The notes beneath the pieces are model-generated. The model saw only the letters and a list, made by a program, of their open reading frames with translations, did not search any database and was not told the origin of the DNA. Shown one piece after another: positions 44,857-55,257 of a stretch of 64,000 nt of DNA (position 1 is the first letter of the stretch; each line of letters starts with the position of its first letter). Source of the stretch: Pyxicephalus adspersus (taxonomy: Eukaryota; Chordata; Amphibia; Anura; Pyxicephalidae). The DNA lies in assembly GCF_032062135.1 (NCBI RefSeq), contig NC_092862.1:91885752-91949751 (forward strand). The letters run 5' to 3'. Position numbers and translations under genes: made by a program.

Positions 44857-46212
44857 GATGAGTGGCCCCTTTCCTTGCCCGCCGCTGGAGGGGTTGGTGA
44901 TTTCTCCTTTGGGATTGGTCCCCAAAAAAGAGGTAGGTAAATTCAGTATGATACATCATTTATCGTTCCCTCGGGGGGGTTCGGTCAATGATGGTATTGA
45001 TCCGGCGGCCTGTGCAGTAGCTTACACGTCTTTTGATGCGGCAATTAAATGGGTGCGCAGGTACGGGCTGGGTGCGTTGTTGGTGAAAGCGGATATTGAG
45101 GCCTTAGAAAGCGGATATTGAGGCCCTGATTGCGTGAGATTGCTGGGTTGCAAATGGGAGGGGGAATATTATGTGGACAGATGTCTCCCTATGGGTTGCT
45201 CTATTTCTTGCGCGCTATTTGAACAGTTCAGTACCTTTTTGGAGTGGGTGGTTCATTTTGTGGTGGAGATAGATTTGGTCATTCACTATTTAGATGATTT
45301 TTTAGTGATTGGGCCGGCGGGCAGTCATGTGTGTAGAGTGTTGTTAGCTACTTTGCAACATGTGGCAGAAAGGTTTGGGGTTCCTTTAGCGGATGACAAA
45401 ACAGAAGGGCCAGTGACGGCCTTGACCTTTTTGGGCATTGAGTTAGATTCAGTGGCGATGGAGAGTAGGCTGCCGGAGGAAAAATTGGTTGCGCTTAGGG
45501 CAGAGGTGCGGACGGCAATTGGGCGTAAGAAGATGAGGCTACAAGAAGTACGCGCATGGGCACAGTGTTCTGTAATAGGTTAGCGGCAGCTACGGCAGGG
45601 TTGAAGGCGCCGGGGCATTTTGTTAGATTGAATAGGGGTGTGAGGGAGGATTTGTTGGCATGGGATTTGTTTTTAGAATGTTTTAATGGTAAGGCGTTGT
45701 GGCTGGAGGGACCAATTGATGCGGTGGATTTAGAATTATTTACGGATGCGGCTGGGGGGATGGGATTTGGTGCCTATTTTAAAGGAAAATGGTGTGCAGG
45801 GGTTTGGCCGGAGGTTTGGGTGGACGAGGGGCTGGTGAGGAATTTGATTTTGTTAGAACTGTTACCGTTACCGAAACCGATAGTGGTTTCTTTGGCATTG
45901 TGGGGGGAGGAATTGGCTAATAAAAAAATTCGGTTTTATTTTGACAATCTGGGGGTTGTGCAGGCTATTAATAGTTTTTCAGTGTCTTCAGGGCCAGCGG
46001 TGCGGTTGTTGAGGCATTTGGTTTTTAAATGTATGGAGCATAATGTGTTTATATTTGCACGGCATATTCCTGGGGTTACTAATACTGTGGCTGATGCCTT
46101 GTCTCGTTTTCAGTGGCAACGGTTCTGCGAGTTAGCCCCGGAAGCGGAGGAGTTTGGTCAGCAGTGCCCGGGTCACCTGTGGGATATTGCACGGGGATTA
46201 TCGAAGGGTTAG
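44800..46212 (+). pseudogene. Reverse transcriptase and RNase H of the Ngaro-type element, interrupted
   Basis: RT finger motifs SPLGLVPKKEVGKFSMIHHL and NDGIDP lie near 44905-45005, motif A (LLVKADIEAL) near 45080, motif C (VIHYLDDFLVIG) near 45275-45312, and DDKTEG...TFLGIELD follows. The catalytic aspartates in A and C are present. A 22-bp tandem duplication at 45085-45125 shifts the frame just after motif A. A second break near 45555-45585 joins LQEVRAWAQ to MGTVFCNRLAAATAG with loss of the segment that the related copy at 34288 still has. RNase H follows in a third frame: LELFTDAAGGMGFGAYF (D), LILLELLP (E), IRFYFDNLGVVQAINS (D) and NTVADALSRFQ (D), so all four acidic residues remain. 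These enzymes copy the element RNA. At least two frame breaks make it non-functional as written. Confidence 0.9.
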
Positions 46213-46998
46213 TTCTGAGGTCGGTGAGTGAGGGTACCTGGAAGATGTATTCAAAAGTATGGGAGGAATGGAGTGCCTGGGAAGCAGATTCAGGCAAGGG
46301 GATTGCTTTGCAGCCAATTCATGGGGTCTTGTGGTTTTTGGCAAAGAAGTTTGCAGAGGGGGCGTCGGTGGCAGTTGTAAATAGATTTGTGGCGGGGTTA
46401 GCTTTTGGGTTTAAGCTTAGAGGGAGGGAGGATGTTACTAAGGCCTTCATTGTTAGGAAAGCGCTGAAGGGGTACTGGAGGGGTAAGAAAGTGCAGGATA
46501 GCAGGAGGCCGGTGACAAAGTTTGGTGGGGGGTTTGGGGGCCATTTGTTTTGGGAAATATGAGGCCTTGTTGTTTAGGGCTGCTTTTGTGACGGCATTTT
46601 GGTGGACGATGTGGTGGTACATGCGGATAAGGTAAGTTTGAAGATTGCTCGGTCAAAAACGGACCAATTGGGTAAGGGTTTTCATGTGCACCTGTTTGCT
46701 TTGCGGGGTTCCAGGGTTTGTCCGGTGCAAGCGGTGACAGAGTTTTTGAGGGTTAGACCTGTAGGTGGGAGTCCGCTGCTGAAACATGAGGACGGGACGT
46801 TTTTGTCTCGCTTTCAGTTTGTGTCGGTTTTCCGGCAGGGTTTGGGTAGTTTGGGGGTTACGGCGGGGGATTACTCCTCGCATTCATTTAGGATCGGGGC
46901 GGCCACGGAGGCAGCAAGATGGGGGTAGAGGAGTCGGTGATTAGGAAAATCGGTAGGTGAGAGTCTAGGCGTTTCAAAATATATGTGCGGCCGCATTT
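46113..46998 (+). pseudogene. Tyrosine recombinase of the Ngaro-type element, interrupted
   Basis: The frame overlaps the RNase H end. The N-terminal core-binding region reads SEGTWKMYSKVWEEWSAW and FLAKKFAEGASVAVVNRFVAGLAF. The catalytic part continues with SKTDQLGKGFHVHLF, then HSFRIGAATEAARWG (the HxxR motif) near 46880-46924, and after a one-base shift a FKIYVRPHLA piece near 46974 that holds the expected tyrosine. Breaks: the frame stops at 46562; the stretch GKYEALLFRAAFVTAFW is in another frame and is followed by a deletion that removes the segment with the first catalytic arginine; a TGA near 46958 stands where the family has a tryptophan. The enzyme would integrate a circular DNA copy by strand exchange, without a target duplication. 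Confidence 0.88.
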
Positions 46999-47072
46999 GG
47001 CTTAACGTGTTGATTTCCAAAGGGGGATGATGACTACCGGGTAGGGGGGTTGTAAAGTGTTTCGATGTTTAT

Positions 47073-47681
47073 ATGGCTGGCACAGCATTTTCTGGTTTTC
47101 TAATTACAGGTGTGGACCCTGGTTTGGTGTGGATCATTGGACACTCTTATGTGTGGTGGGGTGCCAAGAGAGCGGAGGTCAGAAAGGACGGCAGGCAGCT
47201 GGGGGTGGCTAGGTCGGAAGCCACGATTCGTTGGATTGGGATCTCAGGTATGCTTTGGAGTCGGGGGGTACCGGAGGTGAGGAAGTTTGCGTCGCTGGAT
47301 AGACCGCCCAATGTCCTGGTGATCCATGCAGGGGGTAATGATCTGTGTAAGAGAGGTATTAGGGAATTGATTAGGGATATTCGGTTGGATCTCTTGCGTT
47401 TACAGGTGGAGTTTCCCGGGATGGTGATTGTATGGTCCGATATAATCGCCAGGACCATGTGGCGGGGGGCAAGATCTATGGAAGGAGTTAATCGGGGGAG
47501 GATTAAGGTGAATCAGGAGGTAGGCAGATTTTTGGCCAGGCATGGGGGAGTGGTAGTGAGACACAGGGAGCTGGAGGAGGAAACATGGAGGTACTTGAGG
47601 AGAGATGGTGTGCACCTGAATGCCATAGGGACTGATTTGTGGTTCTTGGGCCTGCAGGATGGTGTGCAAAGGGCCCTGTGA
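47073..47681 (+). CDS. SGNH/GDSL-type hydrolase ORF of the Ngaro-type element
   Basis: An uninterrupted 202-codon frame starting MAGTAFSGFLITG. All conserved SGNH blocks are visible: block I VWIIGHSYVWW (residues about 19-29, with Ser as candidate nucleophile), block III VIHAGGNDLC (about residue 90, with the Asn oxyanion residue) and block V RDGVHLNAIGTDLW (about residues 178-190, giving the Asp-His pair). The family hydrolyses ester or acyl bonds; in retroelements the substrate is unknown. SGNH hydrolase ORFs downstream of the recombinase are known in some vertebrate Ngaro elements, which supports the element assignment. There is no signal peptide. The ORF lies about 75 bp after the recombinase and ends about 680 bp before the provisional right end. 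It is the only enzyme of the element without a visible lesion. Confidence 0.85.
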   Translation: MAGTAFSGFLITGVDPGLVWIIGHSYVWWGAKRAEVRKDGRQLGVARSEATIRWIGISGMLWSRGVPEVRKFASLDRPPNVLVIHAGGNDLCKRGIRELIRDIRLDLLRLQVEFPGMVIVWSDIIARTMWRGARSMEGVNRGRIKVNQEVGRFLARHGGVVVRHRELEEETWRYLRRDGVHLNAIGTDLWFLGLQDGVQRAL

Positions 47682-48359
47682 GTGTGGAAAGGTGCTCAAG
47701 GGTGAGGGGTCACCCTTGGGCGCGGTGGTGGTTGGGGTTGGGGGGAAGGTAAGTGCCCGTGGTAAGTTTGGTGGTGAAGGGGCATCCCGGGTGGTGGAGT
47801 GCCCCTTTAAGATGTTTAAGGTGGGCCCCTGAGGCAAGGTGGTCCTAGGGGCCTTAGCGGTGGTTATGGTGGGTTGCAAACATTGCAACTGGGCGGGCTT
47901 TACCTTTCAGCCTGGTAAAAATAGGAAAATGTTAAAAGAGGTTAATTTGAATGTTAAGGGTTAATAATGGAAGTAAAGTATAGAGTTAGAGTTATTGCAC
48001 TGTTATTTATATAGTTATTTATATTTATTCATGTTTCAGGGTAATGTGTTAATATTAATGTTATGTTTGGTTATTTATGTTATTTAAGGTTCATTAATGT
48101 TATGTATGTCTAAAGTTATTTTATTTATGTTTATTTATGCAAAGTTATGTTAATTGGTTATTTAAATAAACGGCTGCTTGCCAGCCAATTTTAAGTCCAA
48201 TAAGGAGTGTAGTGTTTTATGTAAGAAGGGGGTTAGGGGAGGGGGTTGGCAAGCAGAGGTGGGGAAGGGGAAAAAGTAATTGATTGGAGGATGGTAAAAT
48301 ATTTAAGGGGGGGAGAGGGAGTGGAGCCTGGGCAAGGGATCCACACTACCCTTGTCATG
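47682..48359 (+). other. 3' untranslated region of the Ngaro-type element
   Basis: A G-rich stretch to about 47900, then AT-rich sequence with repeated TTATTTATGTTA-like phrases, an AATAAA at 48165-48170, then a second G-rich stretch (48230-48345). GAGGATGG followed by AAATATTTAAGGGG here resembles GAGGATGGATATTAAAAGGG at 43791-43810, which may be the remains of the split direct repeats. Confidence 0.5.
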
Positions 48360-49609
48360 AGATTATCATTGAGAACACTGTAAAATTATGAAATGGACAA
48401 GACATGGAAGTCACATAGCTTTGTGGAGAAATTAAAAGGATATTTTCAAACCATAATAAAAAAGAATAACTATTATGAGTGTGAGTGGCTGTTATATCCA
48501 CATGGATCATGTTTTTAATTCTATTTGATTGCGAGGTAATAAACATTATTGGTTCGATTTTTTAAAAAATTGATTCACTAATACATTTTAGTAATGTTAA
48601 ATGTGAATTTTGATATGGGCAAGATATACATTTACTAATAATCACATTTCTATTATGAGTTTTGTTATTTTGTTATGTGGATCTAATCTAATTTATTGTA
48701 TACATTACTAATTGTGGAATAAATAGGCACACATTTATAGATATTTTTCAAAGTTGATTGTTTATTTATATTTTTTGGTATGTACCAGTACTGGTTTTTC
48801 ATACAAAAGATTTACATTGTTTGTGGAATATTTGAGTAAATTGAGAGTTTTTCTTATAATATTGTTATCTAATTCACTGTATATAGTTTTTGATTGTTGC
48901 TTAATTTATCATAGTATTGCCCCGTGCTATTGGTGGAACTGGTAATCTGCTTTCATTACCTTGTTTTTATATCAGCTCCAAAGAATCTTGAGGAGGCTTA
49001 AGATTTAACATCTATGAATAAGATGTAAGTAAAGATTACAATTGAACTAATGTTAATGTTGAAAATAATATAAATAATAATAATAAATAATAATACTAAT
49101 TCATTCTTGTTGTTTATTTTAGCATTACTATATTAAATTATTTGTTTTATTATTTTTGTGATAATTTCAGTTGCCTTGAAAGTTTGATGTTGCTGGATTT
49201 GTTGTTATTATCTTTTATTCAGAGGCTTCCAATGGGGACAAGGTTATGGTGCCCCACCTCTTATTCCTAATATTTTTTTCGAAATATTGTTTCATGATTC
49301 AAACAACCAAGCTTTTAGCTACAGTATATGCCTTTTTTTATAGTAGCCACTTTTGGCTGTGTATGTCACTTTTTTTATTTTTAGAGTCTAGGTCAAGAGT
49401 GTCTTGGAAGGACTGGGTGGGCCAAGTACTTCATCCTTTAGCCAGGCATGGGAGAACCAAGGGGGTCCCAATGGGCCCAGTGTTGTCTTTTTTACATGAA
49501 GGTATGAAAGTAACTTTAAAAAGTTCACATAGAGCTAAGACTATCTGTAAATAATAAAGTTTTCATAGGAATAATGTAGTGCAAGTAAGGAAGAAAAATA
49601 CAAGCATAC
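48360..49609. other. Unassigned AT-rich DNA
   Basis: No gene recognised. A stretch at 49384-49460 (GTGTCTTGGAAGGACTGGGT) resembles 49750-49790 (GTGTCCTGGAAGGAATGGGT) in the candidate LTR that follows. Confidence 0.45.
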
Positions 49610-50312
49610 TGTAACAGGTGAGAATTGTAGGGACAGGTGATTTCAGTGCATCATTTTCAATTTCACCTGGAAAAGAGGATACTGGGCCTGGAAAAGGTTG
49701 TGTTTAAATGTCATGCTGCAAAATTGCAATTTTTGGGGGGATCCAGGCCCAAAGTGTCCTGGAAGGAATGGGTGGGCCAGGCAATCCATCCCTTTTTCAG
49801 GCCAGGAATTAAAGATGGATCTGGTGCACCTAGCCAGGAGTAAAATTGCAGCTGTCTTTAAGAAGGGGGGAAGTGGTAGCCTGAGGCTAGGTGGTGAAGC
49901 TGTGTGCGACCTGGAAGAGCCTAGGAGGCTGAAGCCAGGTGGTGAGGCTGTGGGCAGCCTGTGTGCTGGTACAGCCTAGGAGGACTCCCAAAGCCTAAGT
50001 CTGTGAGATACCCCCAAGGTGTCTTATTCTGAGTGTGAACCTGGAAGCAGCAGCATTAAGCAACTCCATGTTCCTGGAGGACAGGATACCGACACCAAAA
50101 GCCTTCACTACCTGTGAATGTACCAGGTGCTCGCCTAGTGTAGCCACTTGTGGTGGCGGGACTGTGTGGCGTCTTATCTGTGGTACTTATTTGCTGAAGG
50201 AAGCTGTTTTTGTTTGGCTGGACTAAGCCATTTTTGTGTTTTTATACTGAATGGTAGATACTTCTTGTGTGCCTGAATCTAATTAAATGGACCTTTTTTC
50301 TGAAACACTACA
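49610..50312 (+). mobile_element. Candidate solo LTR
   Basis: About 700 bp bounded by TGTAACAGG and CACTACA, so TGTA...TACA ends, with moderately high GC in an AT-rich setting and a T-rich 3' part (AATTAAATGGACC near 50281). No matching target duplication was found and the canonical AATAAA is absent, so this is tentative. The repeated phrases GGTGGTGAAGCTGTG and GGTGGTGAGGCTGTG occur inside. Confidence 0.35.
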
Positions 50313-50767
50313 GGGTCCTATGGTTAGCTGATACCCCTAATTTGACAATACATTTAAGACATTTTTTTAAAATGTTGTAAAAGAGATACACAGATTTACT
50401 GTTAACTTCAATAGGTAAAACACATAAGGAATTCCAAAGCTCACCAGTACTGATGCCAATAAAGGGATGAAAGTTTGGGATTAGGCACATGCGCATCTCA
50501 GCTTTGGTTGGCACACCTTGGCTCTTTGTAAAATTGTATTAGATTTATGATTGTTTGGAACCCAAGAGCAGACTGCTATGACTAAGCCTCTGACATAGAC
50601 GTTGGAAGTTAAAAAGTAGGTGGTTCCCTTAAACTGCTTGCAAATGTCTCATATTTCAGCACCAATGTCAGGGTATACACCCCAAAATGATTGCCAATTT
50701 GTCTGTGGAGGTTCTTATTAATCTCAGTTGTGATTTTTCTCAAAGTATTTAGTCATATTTAACTGTT
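50313..50767. other. Unassigned DNA
   Basis: AT-rich, no recognised feature. Confidence 0.5.
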
Positions 50768-50831
50768 AAAAGATTTTGAGGGATCAGCTCAATAAGTGGG
50801 ACTTTAAAGGCCAGCAATACTCAATTTACAC

Positions 50832-50875
<44 letters not shown>

Positions 50876-51103
50876 CATATCTTCATTTAATGATATTAAG
50901 ATTATTACCATTAAAATACATTAAAAATGTGCAACAAACATAATCAAATATTCCTGTCCGGGTTACCCAATCCTGATTGAAAATCAGCAGGGTATGCCCC
51001 TAGGATTGGGTAACACGGACAGGAATTTTTAATTATGTTTGCTGCACATTTTATTGCATTTTAATGGTAATGTTCTTAATGTTAATAAATAAGGATACAT
51101 TTT

Positions 51104-51149
<46 letters not shown>

Positions 51150-51158
51150 TTATATTTT

Positions 51159-51201
<43 letters not shown>

Positions 51202-51261
51202 TAAGTGAGTATTGCTGTCCTTAAAAGTCCCACTTTTTGAGCTAATCCCTCAAAGTCTTTT
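50768..51261. mobile_element. Foldback element with symmetrical AT microsatellites
   Basis: A 494-bp near-perfect palindrome. The outer arms are AAAAGATTTTGAGGGATCAG then GACTTTAAAGGCCAGCAATA on the left, answered on the right by AGTATTGCTGTCCTTAAAAG and GGGATTAGCTCAAAAAGTGG in reverse complement. Each arm then has an AT microsatellite (50837-50870 and 51107-51180, the latter followed by TG repeats). The inner arms, CCATTAAAATACATTAAAAA and TTCCTGTCCGGGTTACCCAA, are also mirrored, around a centre near 50975. No coding capacity. A cruciform or hairpin is structurally possible. Confidence 0.88.
51107..51201. repeat. (TA)n(TG)n microsatellite
   Basis: TA repeats with a TTTATTTATATTTT interruption, passing into TG repeats at 51178-51201. 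It lies in the right arm of the foldback element. Confidence 0.93.
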
Positions 51262-52017
51262 GTTAGTTGAATCAGGGATGTGGCCATGTGTTAATTAGGT
51301 GGTTGGTCATTACCTGCATATTTAACTGGTATTACTCTTATAAAGAAAAGGGCATTTTGTAGGTTGTTCAAGCTAGTTAATCATGGCTCTTATGAGTGTC
51401 AGGAAAATACCCCAGACTGTTAGCCACTGCAGCATTTTGGGTCTGGTATCTATTTGGCATGCATAAAAATGTCATACTGCTGAGCAACCTCTGAACTACT
51501 TCAATTGTTTTACTACTAACCTTATCAAATCACATTACAGGAAAACTTTAAACCTAGTTTAAAGCTAGTTTATCCTCAAGAATTTTAATAACTCCTTAGG
51601 CACAGAAAAGGGAAATGATGTAAGGATGATAAATAATAATAATAATTTTAAAAAAGAGGCCAGCAATGGTGACCTAAAAATTTCCTTCCTTGAAAGTTTG
51701 CCTATTCACTATATTTTTACATGTTTTACATCTCAGTGTGGGACTGCATATTGTGCTGCACAAATGTATAACTCAGTTATATAAATAATAGGTTTGTTGA
51801 ATCTAGAAATGACATCAGTTTCAATAAATTGGCTCTAGTTCTTGTGATACAGGAATTGGAAACATACGTTTTTACCAACAACAAATGTTAACACAGCTTA
51901 TTATTATCAATCTTTACACCGACGTTTTGCATTTTATATAATAAATGTAGCATTATTTTTATAAAACTATTATTTGCTTTTTTTTTATTCATATATATTT
52001 TTTTTTTTACAGAAATA
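51262..52017. other. Unassigned DNA ending in a splice-acceptor-like tract
   Basis: No gene recognised. The last part is T-rich and ends TTTTTTTTTTACAG at 52011, directly before the remnant ORF that follows. Confidence 0.5.
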
Positions 52018-52770
52018 TGAGTTCTTCAAGAAGAAGTTGTTTAAATGTCCCTAATGTAGTTTGCTACATTTGTGGTGAATATTCCCAGCAAAAACAGAGA
52101 AAAAAACATTACAGAATTTGTGAAACAAATAAATCTTGCATATTTTGGTAATAAACTAGGGGACCAAGATAAGTATTGGGCCCCCCATATGGTATGCAGA
52201 ACTTGTGTAGAGTGTCTACATCAGTTGAAAAACCGAAAACTGAAAAGTTTGAAATTTGGTGTACCTATGGTATGGCAAGAGCCCAAAAATCATCGTAATG
52301 ATTGGTATTTTTGTGCTGTGAATGTAAACGGTTTCAATCATTAAAAGAAAAACAAGTGGGAGTACCCTGATTTGGAATCAGCAAGATGACGTGTGCCGCA
52401 TGGTGCTGATTTTCCCATACCAGTGTTCAGTACACTCCCTGATATTCCTGTATCCGACATGGAGGATATACAGGGTTTGGAGTGTAATCCAGGAGTTAGC
52501 AGTGGAAGTGAATATGAAGGAAGTGTTTTATCAAACCAGCAGTTCTCCCAAGAAGAGCTCAATGATTTAATACGTGACCTAAGTCTCCCAAAACAAGCAT
52601 CTGATATTTTAGCATCTAGGCTAAAAGAAAAGAACTGTCTGAGACCGGAAGTTAAAATAACAGTTTATAGGACAAGAGAGGTGACACCATATTTCAGTGA
52701 AGATGGGGACTTTGTGTACTGTTGTAACATATATTTGTGGGTGAGGGGGTGCCAATCAAAAAATCTCTAG
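52018..52770 (+). pseudogene. Remnant of a transposon-associated CxxC protein
   Basis: Starting at an ATG at 52018 the sequence reads MSSSRRSCLNVPNVVCYICG, then a frame change, then FVKQINLAYFGNKLGDQDKY, HMVCRTCVECLHQLKN, FGVPMVWQEPKNHRNDWYFC, a stop, then WEYPDLESAR, VPHGADFPIPVFSTLPDIPV, FSQEELNDLIRDLSLPKQAS and ILASRLKEKNCLRPEVK, ending at a stop in 52770. CYIC and CRTC pairs with nearby Cys and His suggest a zinc-binding N-terminal half. I recognise this layout as an uncharacterised protein found in many copies in frog and invertebrate genomes and thought to be carried by mobile elements; its activity is unknown to me. The upstream polypyrimidine-AG could be a 3' splice site. At least one frameshift and one internal stop make it a pseudogene, and the C-terminal end is lost. 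Confidence 0.6.
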
Positions 52771-55257
52771 CAATAAGTGTTTTGCCATATACCCTGATTA
52801 TCAGTACAAGCAAATAAAGAGAGGAAAAAAGCCAGAGTATTTGTTGAGCGTCCATGTATTGAAAGAAAAGATAATAACATAACAAAAATTCCTTCTATGG
52901 AATTTTCAAAAAACAATTATTGGTATTATTGTACAACAAAATTGCTACAAGGTCACCCTCGGTGAAGTGGGTGAGGGAGTGTATTATTGACCTGATTCAC
53001 TAGATGTAGTAATCATTGCAATAAATGACGCGTGACCCGACGCGTTTTGCCTCTTAGGGCTTCATCGTGGGACTTGAGGTAAGATGTTTACATTGCAGGC
53101 TGCATAGAAACATATCATACACATACACATAGAAACATATAATTAAATATTACATCAGGGGTTTTGGGTGTAAATAATATAAATTGTGTAAAAGTTGTGC
53201 CTAAAATAAGGTTACAAAAAAATTTTTGGTCCAGAAAAACATTCCAAAAGTGTATTTGTTCTTAACTAATTTTTTCACAGAATACAATGCAATGATAATA
53301 TTGTTAGAGTTTTGTAAATACACTTCAACTGGCTGACTGACAAATACATATTTGACAACCTGGTCGAATCAAACCAAGGTAATAATACTAAGTAGATCAG
53401 AAGCAGTAGAAGCAGTAATGGTACGAATATAGTCATTTGTGTTTTGCCTTATTACAGTATTTTGTACAATCCAGAAAGAAAACTGATCTATGCATGGCTG
53501 AAATCTATGTGCATCAAAATACATTTGAATTTTATGTTATTAATAATAAATTGATATCCAATTAAAGTGAAAAAGTTGTACTCACTCGTGTTGGTACAAT
53601 GGTCAGGGAAAGGAGAAAGAATAGGATTCATAAGAGGTTGTAAAAAAAATGACACCGCCATCTGAGAAAGAGAAATGCACGTTTTACTTATAATAAAGAT
53701 ATCTAGTATAATGGTACTGAAATGTACAAAAGAGGTTTGTTAGGGTTAGGTATATATTAATAATTAGAATACGCCAGATTAACAATTTTAGAACAAATGT
53801 TAAGCGTTCATTTAAAAGGTACTGGATCATGTAGGGTTGAACCCTACTTATTAGTATACATGGGTAACCAAATATTTAATTAATAAAAGATCAAATGGTA
53901 CTTAGGGAAACAATCAAAAAGGAGAGATGGATAAAAGAATGAGGAAAATGATGTTACCTGGAGATGGTGAGGATCAAGAAATATCCAAAGTTTGTAATGT
54001 GCAGCAGTGGCGCTGTGGGTGAAAACAGCATGGAAGGGACAGAGTTGGCATCTGTCTTTTAGGAGGAAATTGGGAGGTGAAATTAGGGCAATGGCGCATG
54101 CGCGGGATCTTCGCGCATGCCCTGTAGAAGAGAAGGGAGAAGCTGGGAGATTGCACGTGCCGCAGAAAAATAGAAACATTTCCTCCCTTCTGTCATGCTG
54201 GACCTTATTGAAACGCCCTCTACCAAGAGGTGGGGCGGTTTCAATGAGTCCTCTGTAGTACAGGGCTCAAATGGGGGACACATCTGCCAACAGGTGGGTG
54301 GGGTTTTAAGACCCATTCACCTTAGTGTCGTGGGGCACCACACCCCCTTCGGGGTGGGCGCTTGGTTCCCCGCTAAGGTTACCAGCACGAGGGCAGGGAC
54401 GAAATTGCGGAGGGGGCATAAAAAGGGATGGAATAATGGTATTTTGTACAGGAGTGAATGCGATTAAGAAACGTGTATGTATGATACTAACAATGAATAA
54501 AATAGTATAGTGAAGTTGGAACATATTATAACTATGGGAAAGAGTGTATGTTATTGTTAAAATAAATGGTAAGTCTTAGACTGTGTATGTGATGGGGAGA
54601 GCGATTGCTTTTGAAGATGATTGTGTGGGTAGGAACTGGTGGAAGACAAAAGAACATACATTTCCTCCCTTTTTGGACATCAAATAAACAGTGTTATGAT
54701 ATTGGTTATCATTATAATAATTATTTTGTCAACATTCATATAGTAAAATAAAATATATGGTACGTGGATAAAAGGTATCATGGTGTATCATTTAAGCAAG
54801 GAGAAAAAATTCTTAATACAATGACATGAAAAGTATATTGTAAGATACTTTAGAGAAGCATATGATATAAGCAAAAACAAAAAGAGAAGAAAATACAATG
54901 CCATACAAAGTGTGTCATAATGTAAGGAAAGTACACATGGTTAGTAATTGAGTATTGATTCACAATAGGCAACTAAGAATCCTGCCTTCATTGCGATCAA
55001 TACAAAATTTATTATTGTATGCATATCATAGTGTGATATAACTGTCTTCAACTTAGGTATCGTAAAGCATGCATATAGAATAGTACACATAAGTTGATAA
55101 TATGGTTTAAAAATGTGTAAATAGAGGGAATATTGGTAGGATTTGTGGAAAATGTTGAGTAAGGTATTGAAAACCTTTTTAATATTGGTATGGATAATGA
55201 ACACGGAATGATTGCAGTGTGGACAAAATAATAAAAATAGAGGATATATTAAAGTTT
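52771..55257. other. Unassigned DNA with one recurrent motif and a GC-rich patch
   Basis: At 53037-53070 the sequence CCGACGCGTTTTGCC...GGGCTTCATCG occurs, a phrase related to the complement of 11401-11435 and common in frog repeats. At 54000-54480 the DNA is GC-rich (GGCGCATGCGCGGG, GCCCTCTACCAAGAGG) and gives several overlapping open frames (54007-54258, 54195-54467) without recognisable domains; this may be an unidentified repeat. The rest is AT-rich. Confidence 0.4.

Larger units (their letters stand above)
43674..48359 (+). mobile_element. Ngaro-type tyrosine-recombinase retroelement, near full length
   Basis: The coding order is gag-like ORF, reverse transcriptase, RNase H, tyrosine recombinase, SGNH hydrolase, which is the Ngaro arrangement of the DIRS order; classical DIRS1 elements instead carry a methyltransferase and a different order. 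There is no integrase or protease. The left edge is placed at CATGACAGGGGT (43674) because its near-complement ACCCTTGTCATG ends at 48359; these edges are provisional, since Ngaro elements usually have split direct repeats rather than inverted ends. A polyadenylation signal AATAAA lies at 48165-48170. G-rich, U-rich codon use differs strongly from the AT-rich flanks. Confidence 0.82.

Noticed and set aside
47400..47888. 162-codon minus-strand frame
   Set aside because: Shadow of the SGNH hydrolase ORF and its G-rich downstream region; no recognisable content.
54007..54467. Overlapping open frames in a GC-rich patch considered as an exon or CpG-island promoter
   Set aside because: No conserved protein content, no start or splice support, and only a handful of CpG-rich words; left as unassigned.
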